Assembly: GCA_026692865.1 (NCBI GenBank)
Contig: JAPLNI010000053.1
Location: 236,888-300,887 of the forward strand
DNA from: Planctomycetota bacterium
GTDB lineage: Bacteria; Planctomycetota; Planctomycetia; Pirellulales; Pirellulaceae
Reading direction: 5' to 3'
Length of the DNA: 64,000 nucleotides
Made by a program: the position numbers and the translations under genes. Below, in pieces: positions 42,967 to 53,118 of this stretch; position 1 is the stretch's first letter; the number at the start of each line of letters is the position of its first letter. The notes below the pieces were generated by a model. The model saw nothing but the letters and a program-made list of their open reading frames with translations, was not told the DNA's origin and searched no databases.

Positions 42967-45156
42967 ATGGCTGAAGTTTCACGATATATAAACCGCGAAT
43001 TGAGCTGGCTAGAATTCAACCAACGAGTCCTAGATCAATCGATGTACCAACGCGTCCCGTTGCTTGAAAGGCTTAAGTTTCTTGCAATCACGGCATCGAA
43101 CCTCGACGAGTTTTTTATGGTTCGAGTCGGCAGTCTTCGGATTCAACGCGAACGACGAGCCGATGCGGTCGACCCGACCGGCATGACCGCGAGCGAGCAG
43201 CTCGAGGTTGTCTACGAACGTATCGACAAGATGATACACGATCAGTACGAGTGCTTCCTGAATCAAGTTGAACCCGCACTCCGCGCCGAGTCGTTCGAGC
43301 GAATCAGCTTGGCCACAGCCACTGCTAAACAACGCGAGGTTGCACGTCGAACCTTTGATGAAGAGATATTCCCAGTTCTCTCACCAATGGCTGTAGATCC
43401 TGCTTGTCCCTTCCCGCTCTTGGTGAACTTGGGGCTCTATTTGTGCGTTCGATTGAAAGATCCAAAGCAAACTAAAGAACCCGATGGTGCAGTATCTCAA
43501 CTCGCAGATAGCACCGATGCGGACGATTCATTTGCGACAACGTTAGATAGCTCCGAGAGCTTTGCGTTTATTCCTCTTGGCAAGGCGATCCCACGAGTCG
43601 TTACGCTTCCATCGGACAAAGGCTATAGCTATGCACTCTTGGAAGATGTTGTCGCGGCTTTCGGCGGAGAGTTCTTTCCTGGGATGGAAGTTATCGAAGC
43701 CATTACCTTTCGGATCACGAGAAATAGCGACGTAAGTGTGCGCGAAGACAGTGCTGCCGACTTGATGGCCGGGATGGAGCAAGTCCTGCATGAACGAAGA
43801 CTGGCCGATAGTGTTCGTATCGAGCTATCAGAAAACGCTTCGGATTCAGCTATCGAATTCTTACGGATGGCACTTGAGTTAGAACCTCGAGATGTTTTTT
43901 TGATTCCAGGGCCCATCGATTTATCGAGCATGATGAGCCTCACTGACATGACTGGTTTCGCTGCCCTTCGTGATCCCTCTTGGCCGCCTCAGGCCTCACC
44001 TTCGGTTGATCCATCGAAAACCATGTTTGATACGATCGCCGAGAAGGATATCTTGCTATGTCATCCTTACGAGAGCTTCGAACCAGTCGTTCGATTTGTC
44101 GAAGAAGCCGCTGATGATCCCGATGTTCTCGCGATCAAGCAAGTCTTGTATCGAACTAGTCGACAAAGCCCAATTGTAGCGGCGTTGAAAAGAGCAGCTC
44201 AACGTGGGAAGTACGTCACGGCGATTGTAGAGCTGAAAGCACGATTTGACGAAGCCCGAAACATTGAATGGGCGAAAAGTCTTGAGCAAGCGGGAGTTCA
44301 CGTCATCTATGGCCTTCGCGGTTTGAAAACACACGCCAAAGTTTGCTTCATCGTTCGACGGGAACCGCAGGGTATTCAGCGCTACTGCCACTTTGGTACT
44401 GGCAACTACAACGAATCGACCGCAAGAATGTACGGTGACATTAGTTACTTTACAAAAAATGAAGAGCTCGGCGCCGATGCGACGTCTTTTATGAATGCTA
44501 TCTCCGGATACAGCCAACCGCAGTCCTATCGTCGAATCGAAGCTGCACCGCTTGGGCTCCGTAAGCGACTTCTGAATCTGATTGAAAGCGAGACCCAACG
44601 GAAGAAGCAAGGTCAGAAGGCCTACATTGCTTTGAAGCTCAATTCGCTTGTCGATCCCGAGATGATCGATGCACTTTACAGAGCAAGTAAAGCAGGAGTT
44701 CAGATTCGATTGAACATACGCGGTATCTGTTGCTTGCGAGCCGGGGTTCCTGGTTTGAGTGAAAACATTACCGTTGTCAGCATCATCGACAGGTTCTTAG
44801 AGCATGCGAGGATTCTGTATTTTTATCACGGTGGTGACGAAATGGTTTTGATATCGTCTGCAGATTGGATGCCAAGAAACCTCGATCGCCGAGTTGAACT
44901 GTTGGTACCTGTCGAAGACCTTTCATCGCGTCGGCGGTTGATTGAGATTTTGGATACTTATTTCCGCGATAACCAAAATGCCTGGAAGCTAGGAAGCGAT
45001 GATCGCTACCAGCGCGTTCAGCCAGAGGGGACTGCTGCAAAAGTTCGATCACAACGCGTTCTGCATCAATCCGCAGTCGATGCTGTCTCGCAAGCGGCCC
45101 AGGCTCGTTACAACACGTTTCAGCCGCATGAGTCGGCTGTGAAAGGTGTTGAATAA
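42967..45156 (+). CDS. ppk1: Polyphosphate kinase 1
   Basis: The protein has 729 residues. It opens YINRELSWLEFNQRVL, the PPK1 signature. The autophosphorylated histidine is His456 in GLKTHAKVCF, and the second is His613 in FLEHARILYF; GTGNYNESTARMYGD is also diagnostic. It polymerises ATP gamma-phosphate into polyphosphate reversibly. Together with the Ppx/GppA-type gene it makes a synthesis/breakdown pair. The spacer before it has a TATAAT (42853-42858) with no good -35, so a promoter is only possible. Confidence 0.97.
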   Translation: MAEVSRYINRELSWLEFNQRVLDQSMYQRVPLLERLKFLAITASNLDEFFMVRVGSLRIQRERRADAVDPTGMTASEQLEVVYERIDKMIHDQYECFLNQVEPALRAESFERISLATATAKQREVARRTFDEEIFPVLSPMAVDPACPFPLLVNLGLYLCVRLKDPKQTKEPDGAVSQLADSTDADDSFATTLDSSESFAFIPLGKAIPRVVTLPSDKGYSYALLEDVVAAFGGEFFPGMEVIEAITFRITRNSDVSVREDSAADLMAGMEQVLHERRLADSVRIELSENASDSAIEFLRMALELEPRDVFLIPGPIDLSSMMSLTDMTGFAALRDPSWPPQASPSVDPSKTMFDTIAEKDILLCHPYESFEPVVRFVEEAADDPDVLAIKQVLYRTSRQSPIVAALKRAAQRGKYVTAIVELKARFDEARNIEWAKSLEQAGVHVIYGLRGLKTHAKVCFIVRREPQGIQRYCHFGTGNYNESTARMYGDISYFTKNEELGADATSFMNAISGYSQPQSYRRIEAAPLGLRKRLLNLIESETQRKKQGQKAYIALKLNSLVDPEMIDALYRASKAGVQIRLNIRGICCLRAGVPGLSENITVVSIIDRFLEHARILYFYHGGDEMVLISSADWMPRNLDRRVELLVPVEDLSSRRRLIEILDTYFRDNQNAWKLGSDDRYQRVQPEGTAAKVRSQRVLHQSAVDAVSQAAQARYNTFQPHESAVKGVE

Positions 45157-45185
45157 CGCGTTGCGAATAATCCACGCGTTTTACT

Positions 45186-46094
45186 TCAACCACCGTATCC
45201 GCTGTAACGACGCAATCCGGCAGCGTAGAGAACGCGTGAAAGCACGATGAACACAGCCGTCCAGCCAACAAGCATGGTCATTTCAAAGGCAAGCTCATCC
45301 GACGGAACTTTCCCTAAGAAGACGGCAGCGGGAAAGTATGCTAGGTACTTGAGCGGCAGGAATTGCACAATGCTTTGATAAGGCTCTGGAAGAATGCTGA
45401 TCGGAAACATATGCCCAGAGAGGAAGAAACTCAAAAGCATATAAACGAAAAGCAGTGAAGAGACTTCTAGAAACCAAAATCCAACCAACCCCAGAGTTGC
45501 TTCCAGAAAGAATCCAAAAACAAAGGCCAAAACAAGTGAAGCAACAAAACAGCTTAACCTAGTTGCATCGGGCCAGCCATGAACGAAGTAGTCGCGACAA
45601 AGATAAAACACGATCGCAAATGGTATGGTTGCTACCGTGTAGTAAGCAACTTTGTGAGCAAGTCGTGACAGGAACAGATACCCTAACAAATCAACAGGCT
45701 GGACTAAAAATTTCTTTATCTCGCCGTCTCGGATTTGTTTTGCAATACTCGATGCAAGTCCTGGCATGCTAGAAAATGCACGAGCGACCATCGTTAGCAG
45801 AAAGTAAGCGACCATATCAGGGAAAGCAAAACCTGCGATTCTTGCCTGACTGGGATCAGATGGGTTCAGCGACTCAAATACCGCCGACCACAAAAAGATC
45901 TGAGTGATGATCGGCAGGAATCGCATAAAAGTTCCGAGCGCGAAATCTCCTCGATAAACCAATCGCTCTTCTAGCGAGACCTTGAAGATCGTCCACCAGA
46001 TGCTCATGCGATGAAAGAGCGTGACCTTTCGAAGGCCATTGCGCGAAGCACTCGTCGTTTCACTTTTAGAAAGTTGTTTCGCTATGGAGCTCAA
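45186..46094 (-). CDS. ABC-2 type transporter permease
   Basis: 302 residues with about six membrane segments after a cytoplasmic N-terminus of about 55 residues. [25 protein letters not shown] and the block [25 protein letters not shown] match the DUF990/ABC-2 export permeases. It is translationally coupled to the ATPase upstream (46091-47074), overlapping 4 bases. Family members often come with two permeases, but only one is here, so it may act as a homodimer or with an unlinked partner. Substrate is unknown; the surface-polysaccharide neighbours make a glycan or lipid plausible. Confidence 0.85.
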   Translation of the reverse strand: MSSIAKQLSKSETTSASRNGLRKVTLFHRMSIWWTIFKVSLEERLVYRGDFALGTFMRFLPIITQIFLWSAVFESLNPSDPSQARIAGFAFPDMVAYFLLTMVARAFSSMPGLASSIAKQIRDGEIKKFLVQPVDLLGYLFLSRLAHKVAYYTVATIPFAIVFYLCRDYFVHGWPDATRLSCFVASLVLAFVFGFFLEATLGLVGFWFLEVSSLLFVYMLLSFFLSGHMFPISILPEPYQSIVQFLPLKYLAYFPAAVFLGKVPSDELAFEMTMLVGWTAVFIVLSRVLYAAGLRRYSGYGG

Positions 46095-47074
46095 TTTTCG
46101 GCAACGCTTTCGTAAAGGCTCGAGATAACCTCTTCAAGTGGTGGGTCTTCGACTGCGACGTCATCGATTTCGTAGCTGTCGAGTATTTTGGAAAGAGTTG
46201 CGGGGACTTGTAGTCGCGAGCATCGAATCTGAGCGCGTGGAAGTTCGACCGATTGCACCACACCGTACTTTTCCAATCCCTCACTCCCCTGCCCTTCTGA
46301 CAATTGAAGCGTAATGATTTTGGAGCTACTAAACTTGTCGACGATCCCATCTAAGGACCCGTCGTATTGAACGCTTCCTTTCGCGATAACGACAACGCGT
46401 TTGCATAATGCAGCGACATCTTTCATGTAATGACTAGTCAGCATGATCGTGATCTTGCGTTGCTCTTGATAGTACTTTAAGAACTTTTGAATGTTGTGCT
46501 GAGCGATCACATCAAGCCCGATAGTCGGCTCATCCAAAAACAAAACTTCTGGCGAATGTAGCAGAGCCGCGATCAATTCCATTTTCATTCGTTCGCCCAA
46601 AGAGAGTTCTCGAACGGGTCTGCCCAACAACTCGGACACGTCCAGCAACTCAGTGAGTTCATTTAGTGATTTCTCAAATTCAGTTTTCGGTATGCAATAG
46701 ATTTGCTGATGCAGTCGAAATGATTCTTGAGCGGGTAGGTCCCACCACAATTGATTTTTCTGTCCCATCACTAAAGCGAACCGTCGTCGATAGTCCATCG
46801 ATCGCTCCCAAGGCACATGCCCCATCACAGTCGCTGTACCCGAGGACGGATAAATCACTCCGGAGAGTAACTTGAGAGTCGTTGTTTTCCCGGCACCATT
46901 AGGGCCAAGAAAGGCGACAAACTCGCCCGGTTGGACTTGAAGATTGATGTCGCGAACCGCGTGGACGGTCTTGAATTCACGCCGAAAAAGTCCGCGAACA
47001 GCGGCCCAAAGTCCCTCTTTCTTTTGATAGATGCGATAGGACTTTTGAAGATTCTGGATATCAATGATTGGCAT
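46091..47074 (-). CDS. ABC transporter ATP-binding protein
   Basis: About 327 residues from ATG 47074 ([13 protein letters not shown]). Walker A is [16 protein letters not shown], the signature is [11 protein letters not shown] (a variant of LSGGQ), and Walker B is [12 protein letters not shown]. The LSLGER variant and the C-terminal extension fit ATPases of ABC-2 exporters such as those for daunorubicin or polysaccharide. It drives the permease encoded by the overlapping downstream gene. The spacer to the glycosyltransferase gene upstream is 58 bases, so the three may be co-transcribed. Confidence 0.92.
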   Translation of the reverse strand: MPIIDIQNLQKSYRIYQKKEGLWAAVRGLFRREFKTVHAVRDINLQVQPGEFVAFLGPNGAGKTTTLKLLSGVIYPSSGTATVMGHVPWERSMDYRRRFALVMGQKNQLWWDLPAQESFRLHQQIYCIPKTEFEKSLNELTELLDVSELLGRPVRELSLGERMKMELIAALLHSPEVLFLDEPTIGLDVIAQHNIQKFLKYYQEQRKITIMLTSHYMKDVAALCKRVVVIAKGSVQYDGSLDGIVDKFSSSKIITLQLSEGQGSEGLEKYGVVQSVELPRAQIRCSRLQVPATLSKILDSYEIDDVAVEDPPLEEVISSLYESVAEN

Positions 47075-47132
47075 GTGGACTTTATACCACGATACCCGCA
47101 AATCTTGAAGGTTCCCCGGCTATTGGAAAAGC

Positions 47133-48563
47133 TTATGCGGCTCGAGAAACATGTCGGCTATCAACCTGCTTTTCTCGATAAACATCCAGAATGAGAGCCA
47201 AAAGCTCCTTTGCAGACTCACTCCAGGTTGTAATGTGATGATTTGAAGAAGTGCCGCTTCGGGGAGTTGGTTTGGAAGCTGTCCTCTTCTCGTGATGCTC
47301 CATGACCATCGTCGATAATGAGTTTGGATCACGAATATCGAAGTATTGGCAGTTCGCATCGCCGACTTCTCGATGTACGGGGATGTCGCTGGCCATCGTA
47401 TCGCATCCAAGGTGCATTGACTCGACGATTGGAAGTCCAAAGCCTTCGGCGATCGATGGCATCATAGCCGCGGCTGCGTTTTGGTAGCAGAATACCAAGT
47501 CCGCGTCGTTCGCTTGATGAAAGACAAATAGCTTTTTATTCAGTTGAGGATGGTCCGCGATTCGGTTGAGTACGTCCGCGCACAGATTTCCTTTTCGACC
47601 GACCATGCACAATCGAACCGGCAAGCCCTTGTCCCAAATGGAGTCAAAAGCATCGAGAACATATCGATGGTTCTTTCGTGGGTCGAACATGGAGACCATG
47701 AGATACGGTTTGTTGTTTGGGTCCGAATCAAACAAATCGCGAAGCGTGGAGTCGACTAAATTCGGCGAAGCCAACAACGATTTTGCTTTGGGGACGTCGG
47801 CACCTAATCGAAAGGATCGAACATCGGTGCATAGAACGCGTGTGTCTGATTGATTGTCGCATGCGAAGAGCCGTGGAATCGCCTCTCGGACTTCGTCACG
47901 AACTGTTTTCGAAATTGCGACAAGCGTATCGGCCGTCAGGCATGTTTGTCGGAAGTATTCCAGGAAATCACGGCTTCGTTGTAGTCCTACCGTTTCCGGA
48001 TGCGTGATTGGAATCAAGTCGTAAAGAAGCGTAACGATCGTCGCTCCATTGCGTCGAGCGTGCTTGGCTGCATCGAACGCTTGCATCTCAGTCCAATAGG
48101 CGTCCGGCATTACAACAAGGTCTTGCTCAGAAAAATCCGCAATCTCAGGAAGCTTCCGGATTCCGCGTCGAATGCTGCGCTCGCACAACTCCGACATAAT
48201 TTTGAAAACGCCAAGGTGACCTGGTTCAGGAAGTAACCAACGACGCAGGAATTCGTAACGAACTAATCCGCACAGAAGGCTCGCAGTCCAACTATAAAAC
48301 TTTGGCAGTGTGTCGAGGACGTTGCGATCAATGTCAGCTTGCCGAGCGAACGTTGCTTCTAGCTCAGGGGTCACTTCGTAAAACTGTCCGGCGTACGAAA
48401 CAACGCAGATGATTTTCAACTGCGACTCTCTCGCCATCTGCATCCAATGATTACGGATGTTCCTGACGACACGCTCAATCCCAGAGTTCCGCGAAGAGCT
48501 GATCGTATAGGATACGTCCAGCAAGATTCGTGGTGTCGAGGGGTGGGTGAGGTGACTTTTCAT
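47133..48563 (-). CDS. GT4-family glycosyltransferase, paralogue of the 49621-51051 product
   Basis: About 476 residues from ATG 48563 (a TTG at 48590 also exists). The N-terminus RILLDVSYTISSSRNSGIERVVRNI and the C-terminal MVSMFDPRKNHRYVLDAF and MPSIAEGFGLPIVESM (full E-x7-E motif) fit GT4 enzymes. Both share, with the gene at 49621, the NSGIERxVR opening, a LPKFYxxxA segment and the GHLGxFK step, so they are clear paralogues of equal length. Sugar and acceptor are unknown. It probably shares a transcript with the ABC exporter genes. Confidence 0.9.
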   Translation of the reverse strand: MKSHLTHPSTPRILLDVSYTISSSRNSGIERVVRNIRNHWMQMARESQLKIICVVSYAGQFYEVTPELEATFARQADIDRNVLDTLPKFYSWTASLLCGLVRYEFLRRWLLPEPGHLGVFKIMSELCERSIRRGIRKLPEIADFSEQDLVVMPDAYWTEMQAFDAAKHARRNGATIVTLLYDLIPITHPETVGLQRSRDFLEYFRQTCLTADTLVAISKTVRDEVREAIPRLFACDNQSDTRVLCTDVRSFRLGADVPKAKSLLASPNLVDSTLRDLFDSDPNNKPYLMVSMFDPRKNHRYVLDAFDSIWDKGLPVRLCMVGRKGNLCADVLNRIADHPQLNKKLFVFHQANDADLVFCYQNAAAAMMPSIAEGFGLPIVESMHLGCDTMASDIPVHREVGDANCQYFDIRDPNSLSTMVMEHHEKRTASKPTPRSGTSSNHHITTWSESAKELLALILDVYREKQVDSRHVSRAA

Positions 48564-48759
48564 TACGCCATTGAACTTCGATGTAAGCAAGCTGTGTGGG
48601 GCGATCGAGTATTCTGTGTCATGGATTGCGCCGCGGTTTTGACGATAGAAAACAGATTTCGAATTGGGACCACACAGTGGACTTGCTCGCTAGCTCGAAT
48701 ATCTGTTATTCGTTCGAGAGCGTAGATTTTTTCGAGGGACCTAGTCAAGGCCAACAACC

Positions 48760-49590
48760 ATGAAACTGAAATCACTTATCTGGACTCTTGGGATCAAGCC
48801 TAAAGCCAAACGTTACGGCACTCGGGCCTTGCGATTCACTCTTCCAGGCGAAGGCGAGATCCAGTTCGAGAAGTGGCAGCACCCCAAGGACTATTTTCGT
48901 CCGTTTAATCAGGAGCAAATTGATGCCCTGAAGAGGTACATTCGTACAGGCGATACGGTTATCGATGTCGGCGCACACGGAGGTGACTTTTCGATACAAT
49001 TGGCGCTGGCCTGTGGAGCAGAGGGTTGCGTTTTGGCAGTGGAGCCGAATCCATTTGTGTTTGATACACTAGTCAAGAATGCGGCTTTGAATCGTAGCAA
49101 AACCAACATTGTTCCACTCCAAGCTGCCGCAGCAAACTTTTCAGGCCAATTGACCTTCCACTACTCAGATCCCGGTTTTTGTAACGGGGGTGAGCTTGGT
49201 GGAGTTTCACGATGGAGACATGGGCATGCCTTTCCACTGGAAGTTCCAACGGTGCAGCTTGTTCAGTGGATGAAAGAAAACATGCCGGAGAAAATTTCCA
49301 AAGTCAGCTTCATTAAGATCGACACAGAGGGGTTTGACTTAACCGTCCTTCAGTCGCTCGAAGAGATAATCGACCAAAATCGTCCAACCATCCATGTCGA
49401 AATGTATCGACATCTTACTTTGGAACGTAGGCAACAACTGTGGCGATTTCTCAATGAAAAAGGCTATAAAACCTTCCTGAATGATGACAGCTATGGATGC
49501 AATGAATCAAATCCTCTTATCGAGGAGAACTTGATGGCTGTACCGCATTATGATGTGCTTGCGGTTCATACCAGCCATTCCTTGGCATAA
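48760..49590 (+). CDS. FkbM-family methyltransferase
   Basis: The protein has 276 residues. The SAM site is TVIDVGAHGGDFSIQLAL, with the acidic end of the next strand in VLAVEPNPFVFDTL. VSFIKIDTEGFDLTVLQSL is the signature of the FkbM domain. These enzymes O-methylate sugars or polyketides, and in polysaccharide clusters they usually cap or decorate glycans. It starts about 200 bases from the divergent glycosyltransferase and is followed 30 bases later by its paralogue. Confidence 0.9.
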   Translation: MKLKSLIWTLGIKPKAKRYGTRALRFTLPGEGEIQFEKWQHPKDYFRPFNQEQIDALKRYIRTGDTVIDVGAHGGDFSIQLALACGAEGCVLAVEPNPFVFDTLVKNAALNRSKTNIVPLQAAAANFSGQLTFHYSDPGFCNGGELGGVSRWRHGHAFPLEVPTVQLVQWMKENMPEKISKVSFIKIDTEGFDLTVLQSLEEIIDQNRPTIHVEMYRHLTLERRQQLWRFLNEKGYKTFLNDDSYGCNESNPLIEENLMAVPHYDVLAVHTSHSLA

Positions 49591-49620
49591 CGATTACACA
49601 AGACGGATTAAAAGCGGCCG

Positions 49621-51051
49621 ATGCCCAAGCGAGTCTTTTTCGATGCCACGCATACGCTGCTGTCAGGCAAGAACTCCGGAATCGAGAGGCTTGTCCGGTC
49701 GTTGTTGAATGAATTCGAATCGATATCCATCGAATCTCGGAGCGAACCCAGTTCTGTTGCCACGAAACAAGTTGTTTTCACTTACTTAGGGCAGTTCTAT
49801 CCTGTCGATCAAAGAACCTTTGATGAGCTTCGCAAGGTCGCAGCGTGGCGTGAGGATGTCGTTGGATGCCTCCCTAAGTTCTATACCAAGATCGCGCAAT
49901 TAGCATGTAAGTTGTTCCCATCGTCGACAGTTAAAAAGCTGCTTCTTCCAAGTAGCGGTCACTTGGGCATTTTCAAGTTACTGCAAAACTATCGTGAAGC
50001 TCGCTGCCTAGCTAAGATCCAGAAAACCACGGAGCCAATTATCCCAACTCGCGATGACCTGTTTCTTTGCCCGGATGCCTACTGGCCGAAGAACACATTC
50101 TGGGAAGCAGCCGCACATGCCCGGCAAGCTGGAGCAACATTTTCTATTGTGCTCTTTGATTTAATTCCCGTGTCACACACGGAGCTAGTTGGTGAAAAGC
50201 AACGTATTGCATTTGAGGAGTACTTGAATCATCTTGCATCGACTGCCAACTTGGTCCTCGCCATCTCGAAAACCGTGCGAGATCAGTTTTGCGATTATCT
50301 CGTTAGCAAAGGTACCGACCGAGAAACATGGCCGACTATTTCGTGGTTTCCGTTAGGCGGCAACCTGCCACCAAAACAGCCCACAGTCGATTCGAATGAC
50401 AAGGCGTCGAGCCGTTCAGCGGACTCACCGAAAGATGTCCGCGAACAGATTTCACAACTTTTCAGTCGCACGCGTATGGCAACCCCATACTTGATGGTTG
50501 CCTCGTTCGAACCTCGCAAAAACCATCGATTTTTACTCGATGTATTCGACGAAATCTGGAGAACAAACCCAGACTTACCTCTTTGTTTAGTTGGCCGCAT
50601 AGGTTGGAAATGTAACGAATTGCTCAAACGTATCCAATCCCATCCGATGCTCAATCGAAGTCTTTTTGTATTCCACGATCTCTCGGATAAAGAGCTTGTA
50701 CATTGTTATGAAAACGCCAGGGGAGTAATCCTGCCGTCACTGGTGGAGGGATTCGGGCTACCCGTGGTTGAATCTCTTGGAAGCAACAGAAGGCTATTTG
50801 TCAGTGACATACCAATTCACAGAGAGGTTGGTTCTTCTGACTGCGTTTATTTTTCTCTCGACTCGACAGCGGGTTTGATCAGTGAAATTGCTGCCTGGGA
50901 GACGGAAATCGCCTCAGGATCATCGATTGACCACCCTAACACACAAAGCCAATTTGTAAGTTGGAAACAAAGCTTTAATGTCTTTTTCGAGACGAGTCTC
51001 GAAGTTTTTCGAGCAAAACATATTGACACTCACGCATCAATAACGCGATAG
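49621..51051 (+). CDS. GT4-family glycosyltransferase, paralogue of the 47133-48563 product
   Basis: 476 residues. It opens VFFDATHTLLSGKNSGIERLVRSLL and has the C-terminal MVASFEPRKNHRFLLDVF and LPSLVEGFGLPVVESL with the full E-x7-E pair. The same order of blocks in the divergent enzyme at 47133 shows that the two arose by duplication, with the methyltransferase between them. It follows the FkbM gene by 30 bases, so the pair should act on one glycan. Confidence 0.9.
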   Translation: MPKRVFFDATHTLLSGKNSGIERLVRSLLNEFESISIESRSEPSSVATKQVVFTYLGQFYPVDQRTFDELRKVAAWREDVVGCLPKFYTKIAQLACKLFPSSTVKKLLLPSSGHLGIFKLLQNYREARCLAKIQKTTEPIIPTRDDLFLCPDAYWPKNTFWEAAAHARQAGATFSIVLFDLIPVSHTELVGEKQRIAFEEYLNHLASTANLVLAISKTVRDQFCDYLVSKGTDRETWPTISWFPLGGNLPPKQPTVDSNDKASSRSADSPKDVREQISQLFSRTRMATPYLMVASFEPRKNHRFLLDVFDEIWRTNPDLPLCLVGRIGWKCNELLKRIQSHPMLNRSLFVFHDLSDKELVHCYENARGVILPSLVEGFGLPVVESLGSNRRLFVSDIPIHREVGSSDCVYFSLDSTAGLISEIAAWETEIASGSSIDHPNTQSQFVSWKQSFNVFFETSLEVFRAKHIDTHASITR

Positions 51052-51135
51052 TCGCAAAGGATGTCAGAGGTGAATTTGCCACGTTAGCGTTTTCAGTTCT
51101 CTTTGACACTCGATTCAATTGCTCGTAAGACATGG

Positions 51136-53052
51136 ATGTCTGACTACGGAATGAAAAACTTTAAGAAAGCTGTTCGGGATTCGCTTCATCATTGGCCTAT
51201 GATTCTCATGGCCACGATTTGTTCGCTAGGTGTAGCGATGCTCTGGGGAGCCAACATTGGCGCGTTGTCTCCAGTGATTCGAATGACACTCGAGGGAGAT
51301 TCTACGCAAACATGGCTTCAGAAACTGATTGATAGCGATCAATTGGAATTGGATCTACTCGCGTCAGCACAAGACAATACAAATAGTGCGACCGCCCCAC
51401 AAAACGGGCGAGTAGATGATTTGCAGAGGCGAATTTCTTGGAACAAATGGTTGCTGGTTTTGGCGAATGCGTGGCTGCCTCAAAGCCCCTTTGAAACAGT
51501 TTGCTTCATCATGGGAGTCCTTGTTGTGAGCACATTGGTCAAGCACATCATGATGCTTACCAGTGATATGTTGATTGGGCGGGTTTCAACAGAAATCGTG
51601 CGAAATTTACGAACACGTATCTTTGATCAATCGCTCGAAATGGACCGAAAGACGTATCAGAGTTACGGTACAAGCGGAATACTTTCAACGATTACGCACA
51701 CTTCAGAGTCACTTTCGAATGGCTTAATCAACTTCTTTGGAGCTGCAATTCGGGAACCGTTGCGAATCATAGCATCTCTCGCAGGTGCCTTCATTATCTG
51801 CCCGCGGTTGCTACTTTTGTCTCTTGTACTCGCACCACTTTCGATACTTGTAATCGCTTGGTCAAATCGAAAAATAAAGCAAATTGCAACCGGGATTTTA
51901 CAGAAAAACACGGGACTTCACGACGTTATCCTGGAGACGCTCGGCAATATATTTACCGTGCAAGCCTACACGATGGAAGCGGAAGAACGCGAACGATTCG
52001 CCGTGGCTGCAAAGTCGATGCAGACGACTGGATTGAAGATGGTTTTCTTCTCAGGTATCAGTCGTCCGTTCATGGAACTAGTCGGGGTCGCCATGATTGC
52101 CTTGACCGTTTGTGCAGGATCCTATCTCGTTCTAAATCAACAGACGCATATCGGCTTCCTCAAGATTTGCGACGAACCACTTCCTATTCCAAGCCTTCTT
52201 TTGTTCTTCGGTTTCTTGGTCGCAGCGAGTGACCCACTTCGAAAATTGTCTGGCGTTTCAACCGCAGTGATCACCGGTTCTATCGCCGCAGATATGCTTT
52301 ACGGGATGCTTGATAGACCGATTACGGTAAAGGAAAAGCCAGTTACCGTCTCCGGGCCGAGCCCTCATAAGCAGTTGACCATAGAGAATCTTTCGTTTGC
52401 TTATGATGAAGCTTGCCCGGTTCTCAAGTCTGTGGATATCCAAATCCCATTCGGTAAAACAATTGTCATCTTGGGAGCCAACGGCAGCGGGAAGTCCACT
52501 CTAATTCAACTGCTTTGTCGCTTCTATGATCCTTCGAGCGGGCGAATTATGGTCGATGGACATGACTACCTAGACATGTCAATTCAAGATATCCGGCGAC
52601 GAATTACCTTAGTCAGCCAGACAACTGAACTTTTCAATCGGACTGTAATGGAAAATATTCGTTACGGGAGTCCAGGTTCGACCGAACAAGAAGCCATGGA
52701 AGCGGCCAAACTTGCACATGCGCATAACTTCATTGAGAATGCGTTGAGTGACGGCTACCAAACTCTAGTCGGGCAGTCAGGGCAGAAACTAAGTGGTGGT
52801 CAAAGACAGCGAATCGCTTTAGCTCGCGCTATCCTTCGCAAGCCTGAAATACTTATCCTAGACGAATCGACCAGCCAGATCGACATGGCTAGCGAGTTGC
52901 AAATCCGTCAGACGCTTCAAGATCTCAAAGGGCAATTCACAACAATCATCGTGACGCATCGCGAGGCTCTCTGTGCACTCGCTGATGATATCTATTGCAT
53001 GGAAAACGGGGTCCTCAGCCACGTGAACGCTTCCGCTCCAATTGCGGCTTGA
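51136..53052 (+). CDS. MsbA-like ABC exporter (fused membrane and ATPase domains)
   Basis: About 638 residues from ATG 51136; a TTG at 51103 gives 11 more. Six membrane segments (the first ILMATICSLGVAMLWG) enclose a large external loop of about 80 residues between segments 1 and 2 that contains DNTNSATAPQNGRVDDL. The ATPase has VILGANGSGKSTLIQLL (Walker A), KLSGGQRQRIALARA (signature) and ILILDESTSQID (Walker B). This type-I exporter class moves lipids, lipid-linked glycans or drugs. Position after the GT/FkbM genes suggests flipping a surface glycolipid. Confidence 0.92.
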   Translation: MSDYGMKNFKKAVRDSLHHWPMILMATICSLGVAMLWGANIGALSPVIRMTLEGDSTQTWLQKLIDSDQLELDLLASAQDNTNSATAPQNGRVDDLQRRISWNKWLLVLANAWLPQSPFETVCFIMGVLVVSTLVKHIMMLTSDMLIGRVSTEIVRNLRTRIFDQSLEMDRKTYQSYGTSGILSTITHTSESLSNGLINFFGAAIREPLRIIASLAGAFIICPRLLLLSLVLAPLSILVIAWSNRKIKQIATGILQKNTGLHDVILETLGNIFTVQAYTMEAEERERFAVAAKSMQTTGLKMVFFSGISRPFMELVGVAMIALTVCAGSYLVLNQQTHIGFLKICDEPLPIPSLLLFFGFLVAASDPLRKLSGVSTAVITGSIAADMLYGMLDRPITVKEKPVTVSGPSPHKQLTIENLSFAYDEACPVLKSVDIQIPFGKTIVILGANGSGKSTLIQLLCRFYDPSSGRIMVDGHDYLDMSIQDIRRRITLVSQTTELFNRTVMENIRYGSPGSTEQEAMEAAKLAHAHNFIENALSDGYQTLVGQSGQKLSGGQRQRIALARAILRKPEILILDESTSQIDMASELQIRQTLQDLKGQFTTIIVTHREALCALADDIYCMENGVLSHVNASAPIAA

Positions 53053-53118
53053 CCTAGATTCACGATTTCGCCTATAGTCCCGACTTGCCGAAGTAAGTTT
53101 CCAAGGAAGGATTAAAAA

